Source: Streptomyces carminius (GTDB lineage: Bacteria; Actinomycetota; Actinomycetes; Streptomycetales; Streptomycetaceae). Taken from it: a stretch of 64,000 bases of DNA. The stretch's first letter is position 1, and the number at the start of each line of letters is the position of its first letter. Under the pieces are notes generated by a model. That model searched no databases, had not been told where the DNA came from, and saw nothing but the letters and a program-made list of their open reading frames with translations. Below are positions 27,797-35,861 of the stretch, one piece after another. The DNA is taken from positions 72,601 through 136,600 of the forward strand of contig NZ_PGGW01000057.1 of assembly GCF_002794255.1 (NCBI RefSeq), in the 5' to 3' direction. The translations under genes were made by a program, and so were the position numbers.

Positions 27797-28669
27797 TTGA
27801 CTGAACAGCTCAGACTGATGGCCGTGCACGCGCATCCCGACGACGAGTCGAGCAAGGGTGCGGCGACCATGGCGAAGTACGTGTCCGAGGGGGTGGACGT
27901 GCTGGTCGCGACCTGCACGGGCGGAGAGCGCGGCTCCATCCTCAACCCCAGACTGCAGGGCGACCCCTACATCGAGGAGCACATCCACGAGGTACGGGCC
28001 AAGGAGATGGCCGAGGCCCGCGAGATCCTCGGGGTGCGGCAGGAGTGGCTGGGCTTCGTCGACTCCGGCCTGCCCGAGGGCGACCCGCTGCCGCCGCTGC
28101 CGGAGGGCTGCTTCGCCCTCCAGGACGTCGAGGAGGCGGCCGGGCGGCTGGTGGCACTGATCCGCTCCTTCAAGCCGCAGGTCATCACGACCTACGACGA
28201 GAACGGCGGCTACCCGCACCCGGACCACATCATGACCCACAAGATCACGATGGTGGCCTTCGACGCCGCGGGCGACCCCGCCCGCTACCCGGAGGCGGGC
28301 GAGCCCTGGCAGCCGCTGAAGCTCTACTACAACCAGGGCTTCAACCGTCCCCGCACCCTCGCCCTGCACAACGCGATGCTGGAGCGCGGGCTGGAGTCCC
28401 CCTACGGGGAGTGGCTCAAGCGCTGGGAGGAGTTCCAGCGCGCCGAGCGCACCCTGACCACCTATGTGCCCTGCGCGGACTTCTTCGAGATCCGGGACAA
28501 GGCACTGATCGCCCACGCCACCCAGATCGACCCCGACGGCGGCTGGTTCCGGGTGCCGATGGAGCTCCAGCGGGAGGTCTGGCCGACCGAGGAGTACGAA
28601 CTGGCGAAGTCTCTGGTGGACACCTCGCTACCCGAGGACGACCTCTTCGCGGGTATCCGCGACAATTGA
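27797..28669 (+). CDS. mca: Mycothiol S-conjugate amidase
   Basis: A 290-residue zinc amidase of the LmbE/PIG-L family. It cleaves mycothiol S-conjugates to a mercapturic acid and GlcN-inositol for detoxification. The zinc and catalytic motifs AHPDDES (12-18) and HPDH (141-144) are intact. The start is TTG (27797) preceded by ACGAGGA. It is followed 5 bp later by a conserved small membrane protein. MshB is the closest relative; length and neighbours (greA, DUF4307) favour Mca. Confidence 0.93.
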   Translation: MTEQLRLMAVHAHPDDESSKGAATMAKYVSEGVDVLVATCTGGERGSILNPRLQGDPYIEEHIHEVRAKEMAEAREILGVRQEWLGFVDSGLPEGDPLPPLPEGCFALQDVEEAAGRLVALIRSFKPQVITTYDENGGYPHPDHIMTHKITMVAFDAAGDPARYPEAGEPWQPLKLYYNQGFNRPRTLALHNAMLERGLESPYGEWLKRWEEFQRAERTLTTYVPCADFFEIRDKALIAHATQIDPDGGWFRVPMELQREVWPTEEYELAKSLVDTSLPEDDLFAGIRDN

Positions 28670-28673
28670 CGCC

Positions 28674-28898
28674 ATGAGCCCCACCACCTCTCTCGCCCTG
28701 AGCCCCGCCGCCGGCCTCGTCGACCTCGCCAAGGAGTTCGACGAGACCAAGGTGACGCCCGGAATCCTCGGCTTCCTGGTCTTCGCCGTGCTGGGGGTGG
28801 CCGTCTGGATGCTGCTGAAGTCGATGACCCGCCACATCGGGAAGGTCGACTTCGAGGAACGGCCCGCCGGAACCGCCGGGGACACCGAGCGCACCTGA
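28674..28898 (+). CDS. Small single-pass membrane protein downstream of mca
   Basis: A 74-residue protein with one central membrane helix (about 28-47; VTPGILGFLVFAVLGVAVWM) and a charged C-terminal tail. Homologues follow mca in many actinobacteria; no function is known to me. The 5-bp gap implies co-transcription with mca. Confidence 0.8.
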   Translation: MSPTTSLALSPAAGLVDLAKEFDETKVTPGILGFLVFAVLGVAVWMLLKSMTRHIGKVDFEERPAGTAGDTERT

Positions 28899-28904
28899 GC
28901 CACC

Positions 28905-28958
28905 GGTACGGGGCCGCCGGGCCCGCCCCCGCGGGGGCGGGCCCGGCGGCCCCGTACC
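28905..28958. terminator. Very long hairpin terminator
   Basis: Two 26-nt arms (28905-28930 and 28933-28958) are perfectly complementary around a central GC, just after the small membrane protein gene. Confidence 0.8.
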
Positions 28959-29160
28959 GCGCTGTCCGGTCGCGCGGGGCGGGGCGGTACGAGGACCGGG
29001 GCCTGCCCCGCACCGCCCCGTACCGCGGTACCGCGCACCGGTTCACTCCCGGACGGGACCGGCCGGTCCCGGAGCCGCCGCGGACGGGACCGGCCCCGCC
29101 GGACGGCCCCGGCTCCCGTCCCGCCGCCGTACGCCCGGCGGGGCGTACGGCGGCGGCGGG
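28959..29160. terminator. Gene-free spacer containing the secDF terminator hairpin
   Basis: No gene is seen here. A 16-bp perfect stem (29121-29136 with 29141-29156, 4-nt loop) lies just beyond the leftward secDF stop and would terminate it. The rest is G+C-rich with further partial hairpins. Confidence 0.7.
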
Positions 29161-31485
29161 TCACACCTGGGCGCCGGTGTCGCCGGGCCGCCGCTGCGTC
29201 CGGCGGCGGGAGCGCTGCCCGGTGACCGCCGCGGAGGGCTTCCCGCCGCGGTGGGGCGGCGGTGCGTCGGTGCGGGCCTCCAGCTCGATGGCCACCGGCG
29301 TGGCGGTGAACACCGAGGACCAGGTGCCCACCACGATGCCGATGAGCAGCGCCAGGGCGAAGTCGGTCAGGGTGTCGCCGCCGAGCGCGGCCAGCGCGGC
29401 CAGGATGAACAGCGCGCCCAGGCCGGTGTTGACGGTGCGGGGCACGGTCTGCAGGATCGCGGCGTTGGCGATCCTCGCGAAGGGGGTCTTCCGGTCGGCG
29501 GCCCACAGCTCGCGGACCCGGTCGAAGACCACCACCGAGTCGTTGACCGAGTAGCCGATCACGGTGAGCAGCGAGGCCAGGAACACCCCGTCGAGCGTCT
29601 TGCCCAGCCAGGCGAAGATCCCGATCAGGATCAGCACGTCGTGGACCATCGCCGTGACCGCGCCCACCGAGAACGTCCAACGGAACCGTACGGCCAGATA
29701 GAGCATCTGGGCCGCCAGGGCGACCCCGAGGGCGATCAGCGCCCCCCGGCGCAGCTCGTCGCCGATGCTGGGCCCGATCAGCTCGTCACGGATCTTCTCG
29801 GTGTCCCCGCCCAGCTCCTCGACCACCTCGGCGACCTCGGCCGCCTCGGCGTTGGACAGCTCCTCGGTGCGCACCGTGAGGTCGCCGTCCCCGGAGGTCT
29901 GGACGACGGCGCGCGGGAAACCGGCGTCGGCCAGCGCGGTGCGGGCCTCCTCCGGGTCGACGGGCTGGGCGGTGGAGTACTCGATCATCCGTCCGCCGGT
30001 GAACTCCACCCCGAAGTTCAGCCCCCGCACCGCGATCCCCGACCCGGCCAGGACGACGGCCACCAGGGAGACGGCCAGCCAGCGCCGCGACCGGCCCATC
30101 AGGTCCGGCCGCCGCTCGTTGAGCCACTCGCGCACCCGCCCCTCCCGGCCGATCCCGGTGAGGGCGGGCCGGGTGCGGACCGCGCCCCGCGCGACGGCGA
30201 ACTCGGCGAGCACCCGGGTGACGACCAGGGCGCTGACCATGGAAGCCAGCACACCAATGGACAGCGTCACACCGAACCCGCGCACCGGGCCGGAGGCGAA
30301 GAAGAACAGCAGTCCGGCGGCGAGCAGCGTGGTGACGTTGGAGTCGGCGATGGCGCTCAGCGCGTTGCGGAAGCCCGCCGTGACGGCGGTGCGCAGGCCC
30401 CGGCCGCGGTGGGCGGCGTACTCCTCCCGGGCCCGTTCGAAGACGAGCACGTTGGCGTCCACCGCCATGCCGATCGCCAGCACGAAACCGGCCAGGCCCG
30501 GCAGGGTGAGGGTGGCGCCCAGGACGACCAGCGCGGCGTAGGCGATGAGCCCGTAGCAGGCCAGCGCCACGACGGCGAGGAAGCCCAGCAGCCGGTAGAT
30601 GACGATGATGAACAGCGCGGTCAGCGCGGTGCCGATGACGGCGGCCCAGGCGCTGGCCTCGATGGCCTCCTCGCCCAGGGTCGGGCCGACGGTCCGCTGC
30701 TCGATGATCTCCACCGGCACCGGCAGGGCGCCGCCGTCGATGAGCAGGGCCAGCTCCTTGGCCTCCTCCGCGCTGAAGCTGCCGGTGATCTGGGTGGAGC
30801 CGCCGGTGATGCCGACGTCGCACTGGACCGAGGGATCGACCTGCGGCGAGGAGATGACCCGCTCGTCCAGCACGATCGCGACCCGGCGCTTCGGGTCGCC
30901 CGGCGGGGCGCAGGCCGCCTCCCCCGTCAGGTCGGCCCAGGCGTCCTTCCCCTTGCCGCGCAGGTCGACGGTGACGAACCAGCCGCCGCCGGTCTGCTGG
31001 TCGATCTGCGCCTCGGCGCCGGAGACCTCCGCCCCGGTGAGCTCGGACGGGCCCAGCCGCAGCCGCTGCCCGGACTCGTCCGGCAGGATCTGCTCCCCTT
31101 CTCCGGCCTCCCCCTCCTTCGCGCCCTCCTCCGCGATCCCGAGGACGGGGTGGAAGGAGAGCTGCGCGGTACGGCCGAGGACCTCGGCGGCCTCGCGCGG
31201 GTCCTGGAGGCCGGGCAGCTCGACGATGATCCGGTTGTCCCCGGAGCGGGCGATGGTGGGTTCGGCGACGCCGAGCGCGTCGACCCGGCGGCGGAGCACC
31301 TCCAGGGTGCGTTCGGTGGCCTCCCGGTCGGCCTCGGCGGTGGGCGAGTCACGGGTCTCCAGCACGATCTGGGTGCCGCCGCGCAGATCGAGACCGAGCC
31401 GTGGGGAGGTGGTGACGGCGAAGTAGGCGGACAGGGCGACGACGGCGAGGGCGATCAGCGCCCGCACCAGGGTGGCGCGTGTCAA
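29161..31485 (-). CDS. secDF: SecDF fusion, protein-export membrane protein
   Basis: A 774-residue single-chain SecD-SecF fusion that uses proton motive force to pull translocating proteins through SecYEG. SecD half: TM1 (about 6-26), LDLRGGTQIVLE, P1 periplasmic domain with a Glu/Gly-rich insertion (about 115-130), and GFVLAIGMAVDANVLVFERAREE. SecF half from about 460: VEFTGGRMIEY, and YSVNDSVVVFDRVRE. Roughly 12 membrane segments in all. Streptomycetes often carry such a fused copy in addition to separate secD and secF, so it may be a second, accessory copy. Confidence 0.93.
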   Translation of the reverse strand: MTRATLVRALIALAVVALSAYFAVTTSPRLGLDLRGGTQIVLETRDSPTAEADREATERTLEVLRRRVDALGVAEPTIARSGDNRIIVELPGLQDPREAAEVLGRTAQLSFHPVLGIAEEGAKEGEAGEGEQILPDESGQRLRLGPSELTGAEVSGAEAQIDQQTGGGWFVTVDLRGKGKDAWADLTGEAACAPPGDPKRRVAIVLDERVISSPQVDPSVQCDVGITGGSTQITGSFSAEEAKELALLIDGGALPVPVEIIEQRTVGPTLGEEAIEASAWAAVIGTALTALFIIVIYRLLGFLAVVALACYGLIAYAALVVLGATLTLPGLAGFVLAIGMAVDANVLVFERAREEYAAHRGRGLRTAVTAGFRNALSAIADSNVTTLLAAGLLFFFASGPVRGFGVTLSIGVLASMVSALVVTRVLAEFAVARGAVRTRPALTGIGREGRVREWLNERRPDLMGRSRRWLAVSLVAVVLAGSGIAVRGLNFGVEFTGGRMIEYSTAQPVDPEEARTALADAGFPRAVVQTSGDGDLTVRTEELSNAEAAEVAEVVEELGGDTEKIRDELIGPSIGDELRRGALIALGVALAAQMLYLAVRFRWTFSVGAVTAMVHDVLILIGIFAWLGKTLDGVFLASLLTVIGYSVNDSVVVFDRVRELWAADRKTPFARIANAAILQTVPRTVNTGLGALFILAALAALGGDTLTDFALALLIGIVVGTWSSVFTATPVAIELEARTDAPPPHRGGKPSAAVTGQRSRRRTQRRPGDTGAQV

Positions 31486-31563
31486 GGGTTGCCTCCAGCG
31501 GGGCGTGCGCCGCGGCCGGTGACGGGCCGGGGCGTACGGGAAGTGACGGGTGTGGGGTTCCTG

Positions 31564-31998
31564 TCAGGTGCCCGGTGGAGGCGGCGGGGCACGGCCCCGG
31601 TGGCGGACGGTGTCCGGGCCCGGCCCGGCGGCCCCCGGCACGGCGGCGTACGCGCGTGTGCCCGCCCGGGGCGGGGGCGGGTACGCGGCGCGGACCGGCA
31701 CCGCCGTACCGCCCGGCGGTACGGCCTGCCGTTCGGCGGTGGTCCCCCGGTGCAGCAGCGGGACGCCCTCGCACCCGGCCGGGCACGGTTCGTCGGCGCT
31801 GTGCCGGACGTCGGTGCGGGAGGCGGCGTGCGGCCCGCCGCCCGGCACGGCCGCCGCGGCGGAGGCGAGCACCCCCAGCAGCAGGGCCACCGCCGCCAGC
31901 AGCACGCCGGCCGCGCCGCCGGGCACGTCACCGGCCGGCTGCGCGCACCCGGCCGGTGAGGAGGGAACGGCGGAGGGCACGGTGGACCGCCGGGTCAT
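31564..31998 (-). CDS. Uncharacterised small membrane protein
   Basis: A 144-residue protein with one hydrophobic segment (about 29-51; AAGVLLAAVALLLGVLASAA) and a Pro/Arg-rich, cysteine-containing extracytoplasmic region (CPAGC). GGAGG 6 nt before the ATG at 31998 supports a real gene. It lies between secDF and the response regulator in the same orientation. Composition bias makes its C-terminal half doubtful. Confidence 0.5.
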   Translation of the reverse strand: MTRRSTVPSAVPSSPAGCAQPAGDVPGGAAGVLLAAVALLLGVLASAAAAVPGGGPHAASRTDVRHSADEPCPAGCEGVPLLHRGTTAERQAVPPGGTAVPVRAAYPPPPRAGTRAYAAVPGAAGPGPDTVRHRGRAPPPPPGT

Positions 31999-32055
31999 GC
32001 CGCCCCTCCTTCCGTGGTCCCCCGTGGTCCCGCGACGGGCCGCCGGGGCCCGGGG

Positions 32056-32769
32056 TCACGGCTCGATCAGTCCGGCCCGGATCGCGTAGCGGGTCAGCTC
32101 CAGCCTGTCCCGCAGCCCGAGCTTGTGCAGCATGTTCGCACGGTGCCGCTCCACGGTCTTCACGCTGATGACCAGTGTCCCGGCGATCTGCTTCGAGGAA
32201 TGCCCCTCCGCGACCAGTTTGAGCACTTCCTCCTCCCGCGCGGTGAGCACCCGCCCGGGCACGTCCTCACCCTGCCGGACGCGGTCGAGGTAGCTGCGGA
32301 TCAGGGCGGTGACCGCGCCGGGATACAGGAACGGCTCGCCGCGCATCGCCGCGCGGCACGCCTCGACCAGATCCCGGTCGGCGACGGACTTCAGCACGTA
32401 TCCCGAGGCCCCGGCCTTGAGCGCCTCGAACAGGTACTGCTCGTTGTCGTACATCGTCAGCATCAGGATGCGCAGTCCGGGGTGCCGGGCGGACAGTTCG
32501 CGCGCCGCCTGCAGACCCGTCATGCGCGGCATGGCGACATCGAGGACGGCCAGGTCGGCGGGGTGCTCGCGGGCCGCGGCGACCGCCTCGGCGCCGTCCC
32601 CCGCCTCGGCCACCACGCACAGGTCCGGCTCGGCGTCGAGGATGAGCCGCACCCCGCGGCGGACCAGGGCGTGATCGTCGGCGAGCAGGATGCGGATGGC
32701 CCCCGGTTCCGGTCCGTTCCGCCCGGCCGTCCCGGTCGCGCTCCCGGTCCCGGTCGCGCTCCCCGTCAT
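32056..32769 (-). CDS. NarL/LuxR-family response regulator
   Basis: A 237-residue regulator. The receiver domain (about 25-140) has the acidic pair DD at 31-32, phospho-acceptor D77 in LAVLDVAMPRM, and the lysine in YVLKSV. The C-terminal LuxR helix-turn-helix (LTAREEEVLKLVAEGHSSKQ, then VKTVERHRANMLHKLG) binds DNA. The ATG overlaps the sensor-kinase stop (ATGA), so it is the partner of that kinase. An N-terminal Gly/Thr/Ala repeat of about 15 residues is unstructured. Confidence 0.92.
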   Translation of the reverse strand: MTGSATGTGSATGTAGRNGPEPGAIRILLADDHALVRRGVRLILDAEPDLCVVAEAGDGAEAVAAAREHPADLAVLDVAMPRMTGLQAARELSARHPGLRILMLTMYDNEQYLFEALKAGASGYVLKSVADRDLVEACRAAMRGEPFLYPGAVTALIRSYLDRVRQGEDVPGRVLTAREEEVLKLVAEGHSSKQIAGTLVISVKTVERHRANMLHKLGLRDRLELTRYAIRAGLIEP

Positions 32770-33824
32770 GTCGCGGCCCCCGTCCCGGCGGCGGGCGCGG
32801 ACGGCCGCACACCAAAGCCGTCCCCCGGCTCGCCGGGGGACGCGGCGGCGGGTACGGACAGCCGCACCGCGGTACCGCCGTCCGGCGCGGGGCCGATGTC
32901 CAGAGCGCCCCCCACCAGCAGCGCCCGCTCCCGCATGCCGCGGATCCCGGCGCCCTCCCGCGCGGCACCGAGCCCCCGGCCGTCGTCGCGCACCTCCAGC
33001 ACCACCCCGCCGGCGGCGCGGCACAGCCGCAGTTCGACCAGCGCGGCGCCGGAGTGGCGGGCGGCGTTGGTGAGGCTCTCCTGGGCGACCCGGTAGAGCA
33101 CCAGCTCCCGCTCCCGGTCCAGCGGCGGCAGCCCGGGGTCGAAGCGGCGCCGCACCACCAGCCCGGTGTGGGTGGCGAAGTCACCGGCCAGCGCCGTCAG
33201 CGCGCTGACCAGACCGAGGTCCTCCAGCACCCCGGGACGCAGCCGGCGGGCCAGCCGCCGCACCTCGTCCAGGCTCTCCCGGGTGGTCTCCTGGGCGTGC
33301 CGCAGGTCCGCGCGCAGCTCCTCGTCCGGGGTGCGGTCCGCGGCCCGCTTCAGCTCCAGCAGCACGGCCGTCATGCTCTGGCCGACCTCGTCGTGGAGCT
33401 CCTGGGCGATCCGGCGCCGCTCGGCCTCCTGCGCGGACAGCACCCGGGCGCTGCCGGCGGCGCGCTCGGCCTCCAGCCGGTCGAGCATGTCGTTGAAGGT
33501 GCGGATCAGCTCGGCGACCCCGCCCTGCCCGGTCACCGGCAGCCGCCGGCCCGGACGGAGCAGGTCGACGGTGGTCATCAGCCGGGTCAGCCGCTCCAGC
33601 GGGGCCAGCCCCACGCGCAGCAGGGCGGCGTTGGCCACCAGCATCACGGCCAGGCCGCCCAGCAGGACGGCCGCCTCGGTGAGCAGCACCGGTACCGACA
33701 CCGTCACCGGTGCCCACAGCAGCAGCGCCGTCGCCGTGCCGAGCACGACGGCGTTGAGCCCGAAGATCCGCCAGAACAGGGACACGGCGTCCACGACCTC
33801 CTCGTCCGGCTGTGTCCCCACCAA
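32766..33824 (-). CDS. NarL-type sensor histidine kinase
   Basis: A 352-residue membrane histidine kinase. Two membrane helices (about 19-40 and 43-68) leave almost no extracytoplasmic loop, pointing to an intramembrane-sensing type. A HAMP-like segment follows (LAPLERLTRLMTTVDLL), then HisKA_3 with the phospho-acceptor histidine in AQELHDEVGQSM, and an HATPase domain with NAARHSG and DDGRGL. It is coupled to the response regulator. The input signal is unknown; the adjacency to secDF and DksA-like genes suggests envelope or export stress as an inference. Confidence 0.9.
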   Translation of the reverse strand: MVGTQPDEEVVDAVSLFWRIFGLNAVVLGTATALLLWAPVTVSVPVLLTEAAVLLGGLAVMLVANAALLRVGLAPLERLTRLMTTVDLLRPGRRLPVTGQGGVAELIRTFNDMLDRLEAERAAGSARVLSAQEAERRRIAQELHDEVGQSMTAVLLELKRAADRTPDEELRADLRHAQETTRESLDEVRRLARRLRPGVLEDLGLVSALTALAGDFATHTGLVVRRRFDPGLPPLDRERELVLYRVAQESLTNAARHSGAALVELRLCRAAGGVVLEVRDDGRGLGAAREGAGIRGMRERALLVGGALDIGPAPDGGTAVRLSVPAAASPGEPGDGFGVRPSAPAAGTGAAT

Positions 33825-34158
33825 CTATCCGCCACTTCCGCCGTCCGGCCGCCACCGGTGTCCGCCGGGACCCGTCCCGGGGCTCCCCCGGGACTCCCCG
33901 CCAGCCTGCCGGGGCGGGGCCGCGCCGGTCGATCGGGGCCGGCCGCCATCCGCGGCCGCCACCGGTCCGCTCCCCCGTCCGGCACGTACAGCCTCCCACC
34001 CCGCCAGGATGGGTGGCACCACCGATGGCGCCCACCGGGCGCGGCGGCCATGGTGGGAGACGCATGGGCGCGCGGCCCCTTGCCACGGTGCGGCCGCGCG
34101 CCCTCCCGTATTCCCCCGGGCCCGCCGGCCCGCCCGCTGCGGAAGGAACACCACCGCG

Positions 34159-34485
34159 ATGACCACCGAGACACCCCGCGCCGAGGACCCTCCCGAACGC
34201 CGCACGGTTCACGATGCCCGCCAGCGACTGGAGCACGAGCGCAACTCCCGGCTGGCCCAGCTCGCCGCCGTGGCGGAGAGCGGACACCACGCCGCCGACG
34301 ACCTGGTGAAGGTCCAGGCCGACACCATCCGCCGGCTGATCGGGGAGATCGACCTGGCCTTCGAGCGGCTGGCCGACGGCAGCTACGGGATCTGCCGCCG
34401 GTGCGGTACCGACATCCCGGCCGAGCGGCTGGAGATCCTGCCGTACGCCCGCTGCTGCGTCACCTGCCAGCAGCGCCCCGCCTGA
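34159..34485 (+). CDS. DksA/TraR-family zinc-finger protein (first of two)
   Basis: A 108-residue protein: coiled-coil N-terminus (about 15-75) and a C4 zinc finger, CRRC-17-CVTC. Such proteins enter the RNA polymerase secondary channel. Preceded by a purine-rich GGAAGGAA site. A strong hairpin separates it from the second dksA-like gene, so the pair may be differentially expressed. It is divergent from the two-component system. Confidence 0.85.
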   Translation: MTTETPRAEDPPERRTVHDARQRLEHERNSRLAQLAAVAESGHHAADDLVKVQADTIRRLIGEIDLAFERLADGSYGICRRCGTDIPAERLEILPYARCCVTCQQRPA

Positions 34486-34497
34486 AACCGTTCCGCC

Positions 34498-34543
34498 GGC
34501 CCGTGCGGGCGTACGGCAGCCCCGCCGTACGCCCGCACGGGCC
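34498..34543 (+). terminator. 20-bp hairpin between the two dksA-like genes
   Basis: A perfect stem (34498-34517 with 34524-34543) and a 6-nt loop sit 13 bp after the first stop and 22 bp before the next start. It may terminate or attenuate readthrough into the downstream pair. Confidence 0.7.
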
Positions 34544-34565
34544 CGCGCCCGTCCGAGGTGATGCA

Positions 34566-34964
34566 GTGGACAACCAGGTCACCGGTGCCGCCGGTGCCCG
34601 CGGCGCCGCCGGCACCGGGCTCACCCCCCGGGAGCTGGCCGCGCTGCGCGAGAGCCTGGAGGAGCAGCGCCGGTTCCGGCTCGACCAGCTCCGGGAGTCC
34701 GGCTGCCCCCGGCCGCTGCCCGGCGACGGGCGGCACACGGCGGGCCGGGCCGAGGTCGACGCCCGGCTGACTGCCTCCGCCCGGATGGTCCTCACCGATG
34801 TGGAGGCCGCCCTGGAACGGATGGACCGGGGCCGGTACGGCCGCTGCGAGCGGTGCGTCCGCCCCATCCCCCGGCAGCACCTGGAGATCGTCCCGCAGGC
34901 CCGCCGCTGCGCGGCCTGCCACCGCGCCGGGGGCGCCGAGAGCACCGGGGAGCCCCGGTGGTGA
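34566..34964 (+). CDS. DksA/TraR-family zinc-finger protein (second of two)
   Basis: A 132-residue paralogue of the preceding protein: helical region LRESLEEQRRFRLDQLRESG (about 27-46), then MDRGRYGRCERC and a second CAAC pair forming the zinc finger. The GTG start at 34566 follows GAGGTGAT. The stop overlaps the start of the actin-fold gene (GTGA), coupling the two. Confidence 0.8.
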   Translation: MDNQVTGAAGARGAAGTGLTPRELAALRESLEEQRRFRLDQLRESGCPRPLPGDGRHTAGRAEVDARLTASARMVLTDVEAALERMDRGRYGRCERCVRPIPRQHLEIVPQARRCAACHRAGGAESTGEPRW

Positions 34965-35803
34965 CCCTGCCCCCGCTGCGCGACCGGGCCCGCCCGGCGC
35001 TCCGCACCGCCCCGGGACCGGCCATCGACCTGGGCAGCGACCGCACCCGGGTATGGCTGCCCGGCCGGGGCCTGGTCGCCGAGGTCCCGACGGTGACCTC
35101 GCCCGGCCCGCACGGCACCCGCCCGGTGCGGCGCGGCCGCGTCGTCGACCCCGAGGGCGCCGCACGGCTGCTCGGCCGCCTGCTGGCCGGCCTCCCGCGC
35201 CGGTCCGGCCGCCCCCCGGTGGCCGTCCTCACCACTCCCGTGCTGTGCGACGCCGGTCACCGCGCCGCGCTGGCGGCCGCCCTGGCGGCCGTGCCCCCGG
35301 CCCTGCGGCCCCGTACGGTCCTGGCCGTGGACAGCGTCCGGGCCGTCGCGCTGGGCACCGGAGCCGCCCCGGACGAGCCGCTGTTGGTGGTGGACCTGGG
35401 GGCCCAGCTCACCGAGATCGCGCTGCTGGCCGACGGCGCGGTGACCGGCGCCCACCGCCTCCCGCTGGGCACCGCCGACCTCGGCACGAACACCACCGCC
35501 GCCGGCCTGGCCGGCGCGGTCGTCGAGACGGTGACCGCCATGCTGCGCGCCGACGACACCCCGCGGACGCTCGACGCGCTGGAGCACGGCCTGCTGCTGT
35601 CGGGCGGCGGCGCCCGGCGCCCGGAGGTCGTCCACCGGCTGGCCCGCCTGCTGCGCACCCCCGTCCGGCCCGCGCCCGCCCCGCACGCGGCCGCCGTACG
35701 CGGGGCCGCCGCCGCTCTGTTTCCGGCGTATCCGGCGTATCCGGCGTCCCCGGCGTCCCCGGGCCGCCACCCGGCGCTCACCACCGTGCTCGACGGCGGC
35801 TGA
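34961..35803 (+). CDS. MreB-like actin-fold protein, shortened
   Basis: A 280-residue actin/Hsp70-superfamily protein. Phosphate-1 loop AIDLGSDRTRVWLPGRG (about 21-37) closely mimics the MreB IDLGTANTLVY pattern. Phosphate-2 is VVDLGAQLTEIALLADG and the adenosine motif is GLLLSGGGARRPEV. It is about 60 residues shorter than MreB, chiefly through loss of subdomain material, and the canonical GG of phosphate-2 is GA. A small Pro/Ala/Tyr tandem repeat lies near the C-terminus. A GTG at 34958 is an alternative start. It resembles the short third MreB-like protein of S. coelicolor. Filament formation cannot be judged. Confidence 0.75.
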   Translation: MTLPPLRDRARPALRTAPGPAIDLGSDRTRVWLPGRGLVAEVPTVTSPGPHGTRPVRRGRVVDPEGAARLLGRLLAGLPRRSGRPPVAVLTTPVLCDAGHRAALAAALAAVPPALRPRTVLAVDSVRAVALGTGAAPDEPLLVVDLGAQLTEIALLADGAVTGAHRLPLGTADLGTNTTAAGLAGAVVETVTAMLRADDTPRTLDALEHGLLLSGGGARRPEVVHRLARLLRTPVRPAPAPHAAAVRGAAAALFPAYPAYPASPASPGRHPALTTVLDGG

Positions 35804-35837
35804 CCCCCGTACGGGGCCGCGGGGGCCCGTACGGGGG
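35804..35837. terminator. Bidirectional hairpin terminator
   Basis: A 12-bp perfect stem (35804-35815 with 35826-35837) and 10-nt loop lie between the convergent MreB-like and cystathionine synthase genes. Confidence 0.7.
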
Positions 35838-35861
35838 CCGGCCGCCCCGGCCGTTCCCCGG

